Origin: Paroedura picta
Taxonomy: Eukaryota > Chordata > Lepidosauria > Squamata > Gekkonidae
DNA length: 64,000 bases
Assembly (NCBI RefSeq): GCF_049243985.1
Contig: NC_135377.1
Coordinates: 71,470,145 to 71,534,144, forward strand
Direction of reading: 5' to 3'
In this document: piece by piece, positions 12,501-21,289 of the stretch
Position numbering within the stretch: position 1 is the first letter of the stretch
Layout: every line of letters starts with the position of its first letter
Made by a program: the position numbers and the translations under genes
Notes under the pieces: generated by a model
Seen by the model: the letters and a program-made list of their open reading frames with translations, nothing else
The model's database searches: none
What the model was told of the DNA's origin: nothing

Positions 12501-15500
12501 CATATTATGCTTTGCAACGAACACAAGGCATACAATAGTGAAAAAGGAGCAAGCATACAACCTGAACCACACAGCAAGCTCCCAAAGTAGTGGCTAAAGC
12601 ACTGCAGAAGGCCTATGGCTGAGGCATGCTGCAAAACTGTTTGGGTTGTTGGTTAAACAGTACCGTTTTAAAAAGCCACCATAGCAAGCAATCCACAAAC
12701 ATCCTAGCATATTATGCGTTGCAACGAACACACGAGAAAAAGATTCCCAAACGTCAGAACACACATTTGCTCAAAATGAAATATAAAATTAAACTAAAAT
12801 TACTTACCGGAGGCAAGGGGCGTTTGCTGAGGAACCTCCTCTGGCTCCCCAGGAGCGATGGCCATTAGGTCCAGCGTGACCATGTCCGCGGCTCGTTGCT
12901 GGACGGGGGGTGGAGGCCGAAAGGTGGACGAGGTGCCCTCGCCGGGATCCTCCTCAGCGGGTGGTTCCTCGACCGGGGCAGCCGGCTTCTGAACCACCTT
13001 AAGGCTCCTCCCGACGCGCTTCGGCCTGCCGGCTCCTTCCCCGTCGCCGTACAGCGGACGCTGCTCCTCAAAGTAGGGGCAGGTCACCTTCTCGTTGCCG
13101 GAACCCTTATTATGGTTCACGGCATGCATATACTCCGCCCGCATTGTTTTAGTTTTTGACCGGCATTCAAGGCCGGTCCTGTTGTGGCCCAGGGCACGCA
13201 TCTTGATGGCCACTTGTTCAAAGACCTCCCGATTCCTGTGCGAGGACTGGAAGGCGTCCTGGATTTTCTCTTCCGAGAAAATCGCGATCAGGTCCCTGAT
13301 CTCCGCGTCCCTCCATGTTGGGCCACGGCCGGTTGCAGGGACGGATGACGCTTGCGAAGAAGATTCCATGGTGCCTTCGCGAGTAGCTGAGCAAAATGGA
13401 GGTGCTAGGTGCAGGGTGCAACGGATCATATACCTTCCCGCACACAAAGACAAAGGGACTAGCCGGCTCCTGATTGGTGGAGGGCAGTAGGGGACACGCA
13501 CATTGGCCACATGAGGTCACATGTCACATTCAAAACTCCTCGCGCGGGAACAGGATCTGCTCCTAATGGCCAGATTAGCGCCCTTGTTGTTTGACTTCTC
13601 GCATGCGCTGATTCGTCCACACGCGAGAAGAGCAGTTTGAACATGCAGCGGGAGCCATTTTACTGAAATGTCCGCCATTACAAAAACGCATGCCGGTCTA
13701 AAACCGAGAGCAAGTGCGGCGGTACGCGACAGTTCCCCAATAATATTCACCAACCAAAGCATAAATCAATGACATTTTACTGGCGAACGTTCGTTGGCAC
13801 GCTCAGCGGAAAGTTTTTTAAAATGAACGGCGGACAGCGACTCCGCTTGCCGAAGGTCTAGCCGCCGATGGAAGGGGTTGTCCGCACCCAAGCACAACCA
13901 CGTACCCGGAACCACACAAAGACCCACTACACATAAACCGCCCCTCATGGTATCACCTCGAATCATATCTATAGAACCCCACTAATCTAAACAGGAGACT
14001 GCGAGCGGCGAACGTTCGTTGGCACGCTCAGCGGAAAGTTTTTTAAAATGAACGGCGGACGGCGACTCCGCTTGCCGGAGGTCTAGCCGCCGATGGAAGG
14101 GGTTGTCCGCACCCAAGCACAATCACGTACCCGGAACCACACAAAGACCCACTACACACAAACCGCCCCTCATGGTATCACCTCGAATCATATCTATTGA
14201 ACCCCACTAATCTAAACAGGAGACTGCGAGCGGCGAACGTTCGTTGGCACGCTCAGAGGAAAGTTTTTTAAAATGCTCCCTGTACGTTGACTCCGCTAGT
14301 ACTGGCCGAAGGTAGACGGGGTTTTAAGCTTTGGGCAAATGTTTGGAACGTGACGGTGTGTGCCACTGTGCTTTTGAAATACTCTTGTGGTGTCTGGGCA
14401 GAATTTCCGAAAGTGATCGTGCTAGAAAGCCAGTCGCTGTCTCGTTGCCTCGTAGATCCCCGCTCGCTCGGAGAAAAAAAATGGCGGACAGTTCGCCGGA
14501 AGTTTGGAGGAAAGGCTCGGGAGGAGGGACTTTGAAGAACCCGCAACAATGGTAACGCACAAGTCTTTGGCGCTATTGTCGCAGATTGGTTGCAGGAGTG
14601 TAGCGCTTTCCGGAGGGTGAATCCACTTTTCTGGATTCCCCTGAAAGCGCTACAACGAAGCGCTTTTTGCGGGTCGGTTGCAGGACTGTTGCAGATTGTC
14701 TACGACGTCGTGGGTTATGGCAAATTAGTAGCGTTTCCAATTGGCAACCATCCTGCTACTTTGAAGCCGTGCGAAATGGCCCTAATTTTCTGCCCAACAC
14801 TTAAGGCATCTGGAACATTGATTTGTTTGGCCATTCATAATCCATGTTTCCTGCAAAGGAGGCCCAAGGCAGCTTACAAGGAAACCAGTGACAAAACAGG
14901 TAAAATGAAAATCCGTGCATAAGAGTTGAGTGTGGGCTGGTGGCTTAATGCAAGGCAGAACTGGCTATTGTCACTGTGTTCAGCCCAACTTGCTGCCATA
15001 TGCAAGATCTACAGTGGGCATTATAGGTCAGAATCCAGTTTCCTACAGGGGACGCTGGAGGGACACAGAAATACCATTGATCCAATAAGTTTTCAAATTA
15101 TCTCCTCCAGTGCTCTGATTGGCTGAACAGGACACTTCCTACTTGAGCACACTCCCCCCGCTTGCCTTCAGAACTAACGTTGGACAGTAGAAGAATGACT
15201 ACAGACAACAGCTAGCTAGTCAGTTAGGTACGTAGTTATTTGTCTTGCTGCTGCTAACTCCCAGTTTGTCACTAGGAAACCTCATCCCTCCCCTAAGAAC
15301 TGCTCCGCAATCTTTTATAACAATTATCTAAGCAAGAGGCCCACAAACATTCATGCAGTCTGCTCTCTCTGTCCCAAAGCAAACAGCCTGCCTGAAGCAT
15401 GGCAAAGGGCCAACAACTGCGAGCCTAGCCATGTGACGAATCCTGTGAAAGACACAACTATCACTTAAATCTAGGGGGAAAGGGAAGAATTACGCCATGT

Positions 15501-18491
15501 CCATGGGAAGGGGAACTTGATTTTAATCTAATGGCTCTGCCATAGCAAGTAATTGTCATGGGAGAGGTTGGGTTCTGCCTCTCCCTAAGAATGATGAAGG
15601 ACAGCAAACAGAATGGCACATGATGCTAACCAGGAACAGACTCACCTGAGATCCCTCAGAAAGACAAGAGGTTAGGACAGAAAGTCTTTGACCGTCTCAC
15701 CTCCAGTTTGCTCTTCAACCCACTGGTTAATCTGCTTGCGGGCTTCAGATGCAGCATTTTGAAAATCCACGGTAGATAACTCAGCGCCATATAGTTTCTC
15801 AAGGTTCGTCAAAAAGTCCTGGAGAAATCATGTAGGATTTCTTTCTATATATTGTATTAGTCACCCTCACACCTAGGAACTACTGACTGAATTAATCACG
15901 TATCTGGATGGCAGCAGGAATTGCATTTCTTTGAAATAATCCTCATTGACCAAAATAACTCTCATCGCAGGGAACTTCTCATCGGGGATAATAAGCACTG
16001 AAAAATCAGCAGAAACTCTATCACTATTTCACAGCATGTGACACCCCCACCCCCCAAGACCCTCCATAAAGGACAATTTCTCTCCCCTCACTAAGATCTC
16101 TGTGACTGCAAACCTTTTGGCATCATCTGATTGGCAACTGGCACCAAAATCCCAACTTCCTAAAAGACCCTGGGTCCTTAACACCAAAACCCCAACATCC
16201 TCCAAAGCATTCTTAACTATCTGCATTGCCTGTTTACTTTTCTTTCCTCGAACAGCAGAGCTTGATTTGGGATCAGACAACTTTCAATCCCAGATTCTCA
16301 CTGCAAAGAACTATCCCAGAATGCTGCTTGTGGGCCAGTCAAAACGCAAAGTGCTTTTAAGCCCTCAGCATCAACTTACCTGCAGAAAGGTGCAGCTCTT
16401 CTCCCCATAAAGCCGATTAGCAACCGTCAATATAAAGGGGGCGTCACTTTTGTTCAACTGAGCATTGAGCTTTTGGAATTGTGAATGAAGGTCCTCAAGA
16501 CCATCAAAATGAAGCATCTGCCAGGGGGAAGGAAGGAAGAAAAGTGGGTTTTTCTCATTGTCTTCCCTTTCTCTGTCCCACATAATTTTCCTACATAACT
16601 TTCTTCTTATGCTTGCCACAGGGCAATATGCTCTGCAGGTATGAATCTGTTGGAGGTCCTGGGTCCAAGGGAGGTTCTGCTGGCATCGACAAGGTCCAGG
16701 GCCTTTTTGGTCCTGGCTCCGACCTGGTGGAATGAGCTCCCGAGAGAGTTGAGGGCCCTGATGGAACTATCAGGAACTTCTTCCTGATGTTTAGACAGAA
16801 TTTCTTTTGAATTAATTTCATGCCAATGGTTCTGGTCCATCCCTCCAGTGCAAGAGAGAAAAACTCTGCTCCATCCTTTATATGGCAACCTTTTAAATAC
16901 TTGAAGATGGTTATCAGATCTCCTCTCAGTTGTCTCCTCCCCAGGCTAAACAAACCAAGCTCCCCCAACCTTTCTTCATACGTCTTGCTCTCCAAACCCC
17001 TCACCATCTTGGTTGCCCTCCTTTGGACACGTTCCAGTTTTTCTACATCCCTCTTCAACTGGGGTGCCCAAAACTGAACACAGTACTCCAAGTGAGGCCA
17101 AACCAGAGCAGCAGCCCAAAATCCCATTTGCCTTTTTAGCCACCGAGTCACACTGCTGACTTATGTTCAATGTATGGTCTACTAAGACTCTTAGATCCTT
17201 TTCACACATGCTACTGCCAAGACAAGTCTCCCTCATCCTATATTGGTGTATTTGGTTTTTCCTACTTAAATGCAGACCTTTACATTTGTCTGTATTGAAC
17301 TTCATTTTATTCAGTTTAGCCCACTTCTCGAGCCTATCAAGATCATCCTGTATTCTGAATCTGTCTTCTGTTGTATTTGCCACCCTTCCTAGTTTAGTAT
17401 CATCTGCAAATTTAATAAGTATCCCCTCTAATCCCTCATCCAGATCTTTTATAAATATGTTGAAAAACACAGACCCCAGGACAGATCCCTGGGGTACACC
17501 ACTAGTCACTGTTTTCCAAGAGGATGCTGAATCAATACCCTCTGGGTACGATTTGTCAACCAATTATTGATCCACCTGACAGAATTAGGATCCTTACTGC
17601 ATTTTACTAACTTGTCAAGAAGAATATCATGCGGAACCTTATCAAAACGTTTACTGAAATCCAGATAAACTACGTCCATGGCATACTCTTGATAGAGCAA
17701 GGTAGTCACTTCCTCGAAAAAAAAGATAAGGTTTGTCTGACATGACTTGTTCTTGCGAAACCTATGCTGAGTCTTAGATATCACAGCTTTCAGTTCCAGC
17801 TGTTCATGGACTGAGCGTTTATTTGTTCCAAAATTTTGTCAGCTACAGATGTCAGGCTGACGGGTTGATAGTTACCCGGATCCTCCCTTTTCCCTTTCTT
17901 GAAGATGGGGACAACATTTGCCCACCTTCAATCACTTGGCACCTCACCTGTTCTCCCAGAACTGTCAAAAATAATGGACAGAGGTTCAAATATTACATCT
18001 GCAAGTTCATTTAGTACCCTTGGATGCAGCATCTGGCGCAGAAGACTTTGTTTCATTTAAAGAAACTAGGTGTTTGTGGACTGCTCCAACAGTGATCCTA
18101 GGCCACCATTCCTGTCCCTTGTGTTGTGTTACATTTTTGCCACATTGATCACTGTTTCCCTCACAAGAGAAGACTGAGGAGAAATAGGAGTTAAGCAGTT
18201 CAGTTTAAAGCATCCCCACAGGCTACGGAAGATCTTACTTAGGGTGAGCAGGGGGTGCCAAGTAACAAAAAAGCGAGATACCAGCAGAAGATACCACCAG
18301 AAATAAGGGAGGGGGGAGGGATTGCTGACCTTGGCAAATTGTGCAGCAGTGTTCCCTCTGGCCCCTGAGGAGAGCATGGTCAAGGAGTTGTAGATGCTGT
18401 CCGGGGAAATAATGATGTTGTCTGTTGGGTTATCTTCCCGGATTATTTTGAACAGTTGGATGGCGAAAGACACATACCTATTTCTATTCAT
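143..18491 (-). CDS. Gene A: clade B serpin, SERPINB1-like (six coding exons)
   Basis: Six exons join in frame, in minus-strand order 18491-18330, 16517-16380, 15818-15701, 7119-6977, 4155-4003 and 547-143. Their lengths (162, 138, 118, 143, 153, 405) give 372 codons plus stop, close to the usual 375-380 residues of ov-serpins. There is no signal peptide, as is normal for cytosolic clade B members. Family marks include [55 protein letters not shown] and SKIVH. The exon plan (118, 138 and 143-bp internal exons) and the KTVKMM junction fit SERPINB1 (leukocyte elastase inhibitor) best; SERPINB6 is the next choice. Such proteins trap serine or cysteine proteases with a reactive loop. The loop hinge is unusual ([12 protein letters not shown] instead of [11 protein letters not shown]), so inhibition is doubtful. 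Exon 5 is five codons shorter than in gene B. A 7.6 kb Harbinger element lies in intron 3. No stop or broken splice site was seen. Confidence 0.88.
820..1250 (+). repeat. L2-type LINE 3' end
   Basis: The degraded sequence keeps the end of the L2 RT reading frame (a Pro-rich segment before a Leu-Pro motif) and a 3' tail of ATTTATTATT type, then ATACACCACCCTCAGC and a GAAT-type tail. Similar copies lie at about 24570-24990 and 49890-50200. Confidence 0.55.
1915..2110. repeat. MIR-type CORE-SINE relic
   Basis: It shows the diagnostic order of a cell-wall of phrases: CTGTGAGG, GAGAGAACTG, then CAGTCACTCAACAGGC, resembling the MIR core ending in the AAGGTCACCCAGC phrase. A better preserved copy at 23205-23400 supports the call. 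The matching copy in gene B is at about 25345-25540. Confidence 0.4.
3510..3975 (+). repeat. Unclassified repeat family R-B, copy 1
   Basis: About 470 bp, shared with 25770-26285 and 42395-42855, and in reverse with 51893-52345. Shared landmarks are GGGCTGTCAGAGG near the start, CTCCGCCCAC near the end, and a final CTGTTACAGAT. It sits about 30 bases from the exon 5 donor in both gene A and gene B, so it entered before they duplicated. I do not recognise the family. Confidence 0.55.
4003..4155 (-). CDS. Gene A coding exon 5
   Basis: 153 bp coding [20 protein letters not shown] and [15 protein letters not shown]. Gene B has five extra codons (EDNST) between DDI and GLE. The loss is in frame and shortens a surface loop. 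Confidence 0.85.
5345..6640 (-). repeat. L2 LINE 3' end, split by a DNA transposon
   Basis: Minus-strand reading gives the L2 C-terminal phrases (a GGMSSQK-like segment and [15 protein letters not shown]). In gene B the same L2 end is contiguous at 28010-28533, which shows that the middle part here (5598-6430) is a later insertion. Confidence 0.7.
5598..6430. mobile_element. Non-autonomous DNA transposon with TA target (Tc1/mariner-like)
   Basis: The 833-bp insertion starts AGGGTTTTCTGCAC and ends with an imperfect inverted copy (reverse complement AGGGCATCTCC...TTAAAAATAG). It is flanked by TA on both sides. Gene B at about 28280 has the same L2 sequence with a single TA and no insert. No transposase is visible. 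A TA target fits Tc1/mariner, but the terminal sequence was not matched to a named family. Confidence 0.6.
6977..7119 (-). CDS. Gene A coding exon 4
   Basis: 143 bp coding [33 protein letters not shown] and MPFQLNK. The donor is AAG|GTAACC. The acceptor is only 34 bases from the end of a Harbinger transposon, so its branch point may now lie near or inside the transposon end. Confidence 0.87.
7154..7212 (+). repeat. Harbinger left terminal inverted repeat
   Basis: It begins GGGCCATTTCGCAC; TCAAAGT, GGTTGC and CGCTACT follow and have counterparts at the right end. The first 14 bases match exactly. Confidence 0.85.
7680..9080 (+). CDS. Harbinger transposase (HARBI1-like), two exons, one internal stop
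   Basis: Exon 1 runs 7680-8243, with the donor at 8244 (GTGAGT). Exon 2 runs 8370-9080, after a TTCCAG acceptor; the joint is in frame. The N-terminal part is a basic helical segment. Then comes the HARBI1 phrase [12 protein letters not shown] with a helix-turn-helix ([17 protein letters not shown]). The DDE_Tnp_4 catalytic triad is complete: Asp in VDGSH (8421), Asp in LGDGAYP (8688) and Glu in [10 protein letters not shown] (8796). The protein cuts and joins the transposon ends. An in-frame TGA at 7917-7919 replaces an expected Trp codon between WVDERSSD and WENFVWARW, so full-length translation is blocked. An AATAAA lies at 9104. Confidence 0.88.
9433..10597 (+). CDS. Harbinger Myb/SANT-like protein 1 with C-terminal coiled coil, four exons
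   Basis: Exons are 9433-9776, 10025-10111, 10231-10350 and 10482-10597, all with GT/AG borders. The first codes a trihelix Myb/SANT-like domain ([16 protein letters not shown], then [20 protein letters not shown]). Exon 3 is a heptad-rich coiled coil ([20 protein letters not shown]). Exon 4 is basic. A reading-frame slip lies in the run of G at about 9672-9678; downstream of it the frame that reads [19 protein letters not shown] agrees with the phases of exons 2-4. In related elements the Myb-like protein escorts the transposase to the nucleus and binds the ends. An AATAAA lies near 10692. Confidence 0.75.
10967..13369 (-). CDS. Harbinger Myb/SANT-like protein 2, minus strand, four exons
   Basis: The start is [14 protein letters not shown] at 13369. 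Exons are 13369-12808, 12308-12225, 12047-11964 and 11416-10967, with consensus donors (CCG|GTAAG, TTG|GTAAG, ATG|GTGAGC) and matching phases. The N-terminus is a trihelix/Myb-like domain ([58 protein letters not shown]). An acidic, Pro-rich linker follows. The last exon carries a coiled-coil segment ([35 protein letters not shown]) but in a different frame from its first part, so one frameshift near 11290-11305 or an unseen splice is needed. It is transcribed toward protein 1. Confidence 0.72.
11484..11880 (+). repeat. 83-bp tandem repeat, five copies
   Basis: CATGGTGGCCTTTCTTGG recurs at 11484, 11567, 11650, 11733 and 11816, exactly 83 bases apart. The array lies in the third intron of Myb-like gene 2. 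The copies differ by only a few bases. Confidence 0.95.
12331..12737 (+). repeat. 207-bp tandem duplication
   Basis: GTGAAAAAGGAGCAAGCATA and about 200 following bases occur at 12331 and again at 12538. It lies in the first intron of Myb-like gene 2, inside the Harbinger element. Confidence 0.9.
13784..14280 (+). repeat. 225-bp subterminal tandem repeat
   Basis: CGAACGTTCGTTGGCACGCT starts units at 13784, 14009 and 14234. Each unit begins with the palindrome CGAACGTTCG. Two full copies and part of a third are present, next to the right end of the Harbinger element; such repeats can be transposase or Myb binding sites. Confidence 0.9.
14722..14782 (-). repeat. Harbinger right terminal inverted repeat
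   Basis: It ends GTGCGAAATGGCCC, followed by the TAA duplication. Read on the minus strand it keeps TCAAAGT, GGTTGC and CGCTACT in the same order as the left end. Confidence 0.85.
14783..15700. other. Gene A intron 3, right of the Harbinger element
   Basis: Bases 14800-15500 align with gene B at about 28795-30160, where an L1 piece interrupts. No exon, RNA gene or other structure was seen. Confidence 0.6.
15701..15818 (-). CDS. Gene A coding exon 3
   Basis: 118 bp, the exact size of the corresponding SERPINB exon, with phase 1 at its end. It codes [19 protein letters not shown] and the conserved [13 protein letters not shown] segment (helix E/F). Confidence 0.86.
16380..16517 (-). CDS. Gene A coding exon 2
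   Basis: 138 bp between a CAG acceptor and a CAG|GTAAG donor. It codes [13 protein letters not shown] through [15 protein letters not shown], the helix C/D segment of an ov-serpin. Confidence 0.85.
16640..16768 (+). repeat. L2 LINE 3' fragment
   Basis: Plus-strand reading gives [12 protein letters not shown]-type L2 sequence (GGTGGAATGAGCTCCC). It abuts the CR1 copy that follows. Confidence 0.65.
16769..18125 (-). mobile_element. CR1 LINE, reverse transcriptase part, decayed (gene A intron 1)
   Basis: Minus-strand frames read CR1 RT phrases in order: [46 protein letters not shown], then [17 protein letters not shown] and [14 protein letters not shown]. Several stops and frameshifts break it, and the 5' part and the tip of the 3' end are missing. 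A related copy lies in a different intron of gene B (38905-40145). Confidence 0.85.
18330..18491 (-). CDS. Gene A coding exon 1
   Basis: The ATG lies nine bases inside an exon whose acceptor AG ends at 18501; the donor GT is at 18329-18328. It codes 54 residues from helix A to the start of strand 6B, ending GNTAAQFAK. Two residues are missing at the N-terminus compared with gene B. Confidence 0.85.
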
Positions 18492-18743
18492 GTTGCCAAC
18501 CTGCAAGCGGGAAACAGAGAATGGTCAGTGTGTGGGTCTCCAACACACAATCCGAAATACCTCTGCCCATTCTAAGGGATCACATAGGAGGACTTTCGAG
18601 GGGAAGGACTTGGCTGAGATGGACCCTCTTGGAGGACACGTCTCCCTTTGTGGCTGTTGACAAAGGCCCCCGTGGTGGAGTCGGTGCCCGCTAACAAAAG
18701 GAAACGAAAAATGGCAAAAGGAGAGGAGGAGGAGGACAGTTAC

Positions 18744-18813
18744 CAGATTCAGAAGCACAGCTGGCACTTCTTATGGCGTCTCTTGCTTTGGGGGTGTTTT
18801 TACGGATGACACA
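18744..18813 (-). other. Candidate non-coding exon of gene A
   Basis: 70 bases between a TTTCCAG acceptor and a G|GTAACT donor. Gene B has an aligned 70-base block with the same borders at 45025-45094. It may be a second 5' UTR exon, but recent duplication alone could explain the conservation. Confidence 0.35.
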
Positions 18814-18996
18814 CTGGAAAGAAAGGAAGACAGTGGGACCGATGAGGCTGTCCTCAGAGCAATGCCTTCACCTCAGAAAAGCTAGCAAATTTCATGGTAT
18901 GCGGATGAAAGAGATGGAAAAACAGCCACCCCGCCCCAAAAGAATATATGCCAAGGTACGTTACAGAGCCTTCCTGAAACTCCGGAGTCCCTTGAG

Positions 18997-19002
18997 ACAG
19001 GC

Positions 19003-19041
<39 letters not shown>

Positions 19042-19092
19042 GAAGGAAGGAAGGAAGGAAGGAAGGAAGGAAGGAAGGAAGGAAGGAAGGAA

Positions 19093-19166
<74 letters not shown>
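18997..19166 (+). repeat. AAAG/AAGG microsatellite
   Basis: Uninterrupted GAAA units, then GGAA units, then GAAA again, over about 170 bases. The matching place in gene B (45268-45312) is much shorter. Confidence 0.97.
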
Positions 19167-19167
<1 letters not shown>

Positions 19168-19169
19168 TA

Positions 19170-19560
19170 GTTTTTTCTCACTTTTCCTTGAATGGTCAAA
19201 CACTTTTTGCATTATTTTTTCTATCTCGCACCATTGTGAATCGGTTTCCAGCGATTCAACTAGCAACTTTTTTTATTGCTTCTTTTATTAATCTATTTTT
19301 GGGGGAGGGGTGAGGGGAGTTTTAAGCCCACCCCAAACCGCCCCTAACATGTGCCCGGCCTTGCTACGTCTCCATTGACTGACTGCACCCCCCACCCCCG
19401 CCCCACAAAGCCCTCTCCCTCTCGGGTCCTCCCCCACCCCCTAAGTCGAGAACGTCCCCGCCAGTCCCCAGGGGAGGACCGTGCCTAGAAGGTGCCTCCA
19501 GGGCTTGGCTCCGCTAAGCATCCCCTCTCCAAGTCGAGGTGCCAACTCTGGGTTGGGAGT
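19170..19560 (-). promoter_or_regulatory. Gene A upstream region, promoter relic or altered promoter
   Basis: It aligns with both sides of gene B's CpG-rich promoter (CTCTCCAAGTCGAGGTGCCA is shared), but about 290 bases that in gene B carry the CpG-dense core and the 5' UTR donor are absent. Whether gene A starts transcription here is unclear. Confidence 0.45.
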
Positions 19561-19744
19561 TAAATACCAACCTGGGAGTTAAATACCAAAGTCCTGTTGA
19601 TACCAAAGAAAGCAGAATTGCTGCCTTATCCAAAGGGGGCCGCCTCCCACCTTCCCAGCACGGAATGGGGAAGTGTATCCAAAGGTGCTTCTACCCTTTC
19701 ATAGGTATTTCCTTCTGCACAAGTAGTTATACTTTCCTGAAGAG

Positions 19745-19960
19745 CTTTTTCTGCTTCACATTTCTCTACTTTAAGGAGCATCCAAGCGGCTTACAATCAC
19801 CTCTCCTTTCCTCCCCGCACAACAGGCATGTTGTCAGGTAGATAAGGCTGTGCGAGCTCTTAGAGAACTGTGAACATCTAAAGGTCGCCCAGCAGGCTTT
19901 CTGAGAAGGAGTTGGGAATCAAACCTGGAACTCCAGAGAAAAGGCTGCTGGCTCTCACCA
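19745..19960. repeat. MIR-type SINE relic
   Basis: It shows AAGCGGCTTACAATCACC, GTCAGGTAG, GAGAACTGTGAA, then GTCGCCCAGCAGGC and GGGAATCAAACC, the order of an inverted MIR CORE-SINE. Sister copies are at 23205, 46295 and 47500. Confidence 0.55.
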
Positions 19961-20359
19961 CTGGAAGAACTGCTCCAAACTCGTTTGATGTATACCTTGG
20001 TGCAACATTGTTTCAAGCAATCTACATCTGGCTCCATTCCACAGGAAATATTTGGCACAGAAGTGGTGGGACACAGTGTGAAAACATCGGAGCAGAATCA
20101 GCAAACAAGCACAAGAGATGCCAAGCTGCATTGAGAGCAAGGCAGGCAGACTTGCTTCCTCCTAAGCCACTGAAAGCAGTAGGACTTAGGCCGGCAAAAC
20201 TTTGCATAGGATTGCACAGCGAGTAAAAAAAAATCATTCTCTCTTAATCCAGGTAAGGGTACCTAGTTTGGGGAATTCTACTCTATGGTTCTGACCTTTG
20301 TTTATCTTTCTGGAGAAACAACAGCACACGACTCCAAGCTTGGATGCATAGAGGGGCAG

Positions 20360-20415
20360 TTAATAAATTGAATGAATGAGTGAATGAATGAGTGAATGAG
20401 TGAATGAATGAATGA
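20360..20415 (+). repeat. GAAT/GAGT microsatellite
   Basis: Runs of GAATGAAT and GAGTGAAT, as often found at the 3' ends of L2-type elements here. Confidence 0.9.
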
Positions 20416-20602
20416 CACACAATTCAGCCAGATGAAGCATTCTTCTGACTCACTGAAAAATCCTCTACTTGCTCCCTATATTTCTGAAATAACTTTGCAT
20501 AGGATTGCACAGTGAGTAAAAGATTTTCATTCTCTCTCAGTCCAGGTAAGGGTACCTAGTTTGGGGAGGTCTACTCTACGGTTCTGACATTTGTTTTATG
20601 TT

Positions 20603-21272
20603 TCATGGAGAAACAACTCTTACAAAGAAAAGTATTGTTTTTGTCAGGTTGTGATGGGTGAAAAACAGAAAGGGATGATCATCATTGAAATCTTCTTCCA
20701 TCAGCAAACTGAAACTGCAAGATGTAATTATTCCACCAGTGGCTGCTGCACGCTCTGTTCCTTCTTCATTCACATCTATAAATGTCTTGTGAATAATTTT
20801 GGACACATAATGGTATGGGATCCTCACATCCCAGACAAGTCGGCCTTGCAGCTGTCAAAGGTTTCCAAGTAGACTGAAAGCTGAAAGATGGCAGTAAGAA
20901 GATGGCAGTATGAAAAGGAATTCCCATGAAAATCCAGATTCCCAGCTAAATCCCAAAGAAAGCCTCCCTTGTTGGTGTTGCAGCTTATATCTAAAGCATC
21001 CTCACAGGCTACAGAAGATTTTATTTATGGCTGACAGCGGATGCCCAGTAACAAAATCTCCAAATACCAGCAGAAGAAGAGTGGGAGGGGAGCAGGGTTG
21101 CTGACCTTTTGAGTTGTGTGGTTGAGTTCTCTCCAGCCCCTAGGAATACCATGGCCATGGCGGTAGAGATGCTGACTGGGGAGTAAAACATGTTGCCTGT
21201 CGGGTGGAATACCCTGAAGTTTTGGTAGAGACCAAGAGTGAAAGGCCCATCTGCACTTGCCAGGGGCTCCAT
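20603..21272 (-). pseudogene. P1: collapsed serpin pseudogene (last and first exons only)
   Basis: A last-exon remnant (20603-about 20893) reads [39 protein letters not shown] and [10 protein letters not shown]. Its upstream part is in another frame, with a stop just after KADLSGM. About 100 bases further comes intron 1 sequence, then a first coding exon (21272-21106): MEPLASADGPFTLGLYQNFR, HPTGNMFYSPVSIS, AMVFLG, with a GT donor. That exon is one base short (167 instead of 168). Exons 2-5 are gone. The loop hinge is canonical, unlike gene A, so this was a different serpin, also SERPINB1-like. Confidence 0.85.
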
Positions 21273-21289
21273 GTCGGCAACCTGCAAGC

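Larger units (their letters stand above)
7154..14782 (+). mobile_element. PIF/Harbinger DNA transposon, near-complete
   Basis: The termini are GGGCCATTTCGCAC and its exact inverse, in longer imperfect inverted repeats. The target duplication is TAA (7151-7153 and 14783-14785), the TWA type expected for Harbinger. Gene B carries the empty site with one TAA (about 28787). Inside are a DDE transposase gene (plus), a four-exon Myb/SANT-like gene (plus) and a second, unrelated-looking Myb/SANT-like gene (minus). There are three tandem repeat arrays. Members normally encode one transposase and one Myb-like helper that together bind the ends, so two helper-type genes is unusual. Each gene has at most about one disabling change. 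Confidence 0.92.

Noticed and set aside
20603-21272. Short functional two-exon serpin
   Set aside because: Four exons missing, frameshift and stop before the hinge, one-base loss in the first exon.
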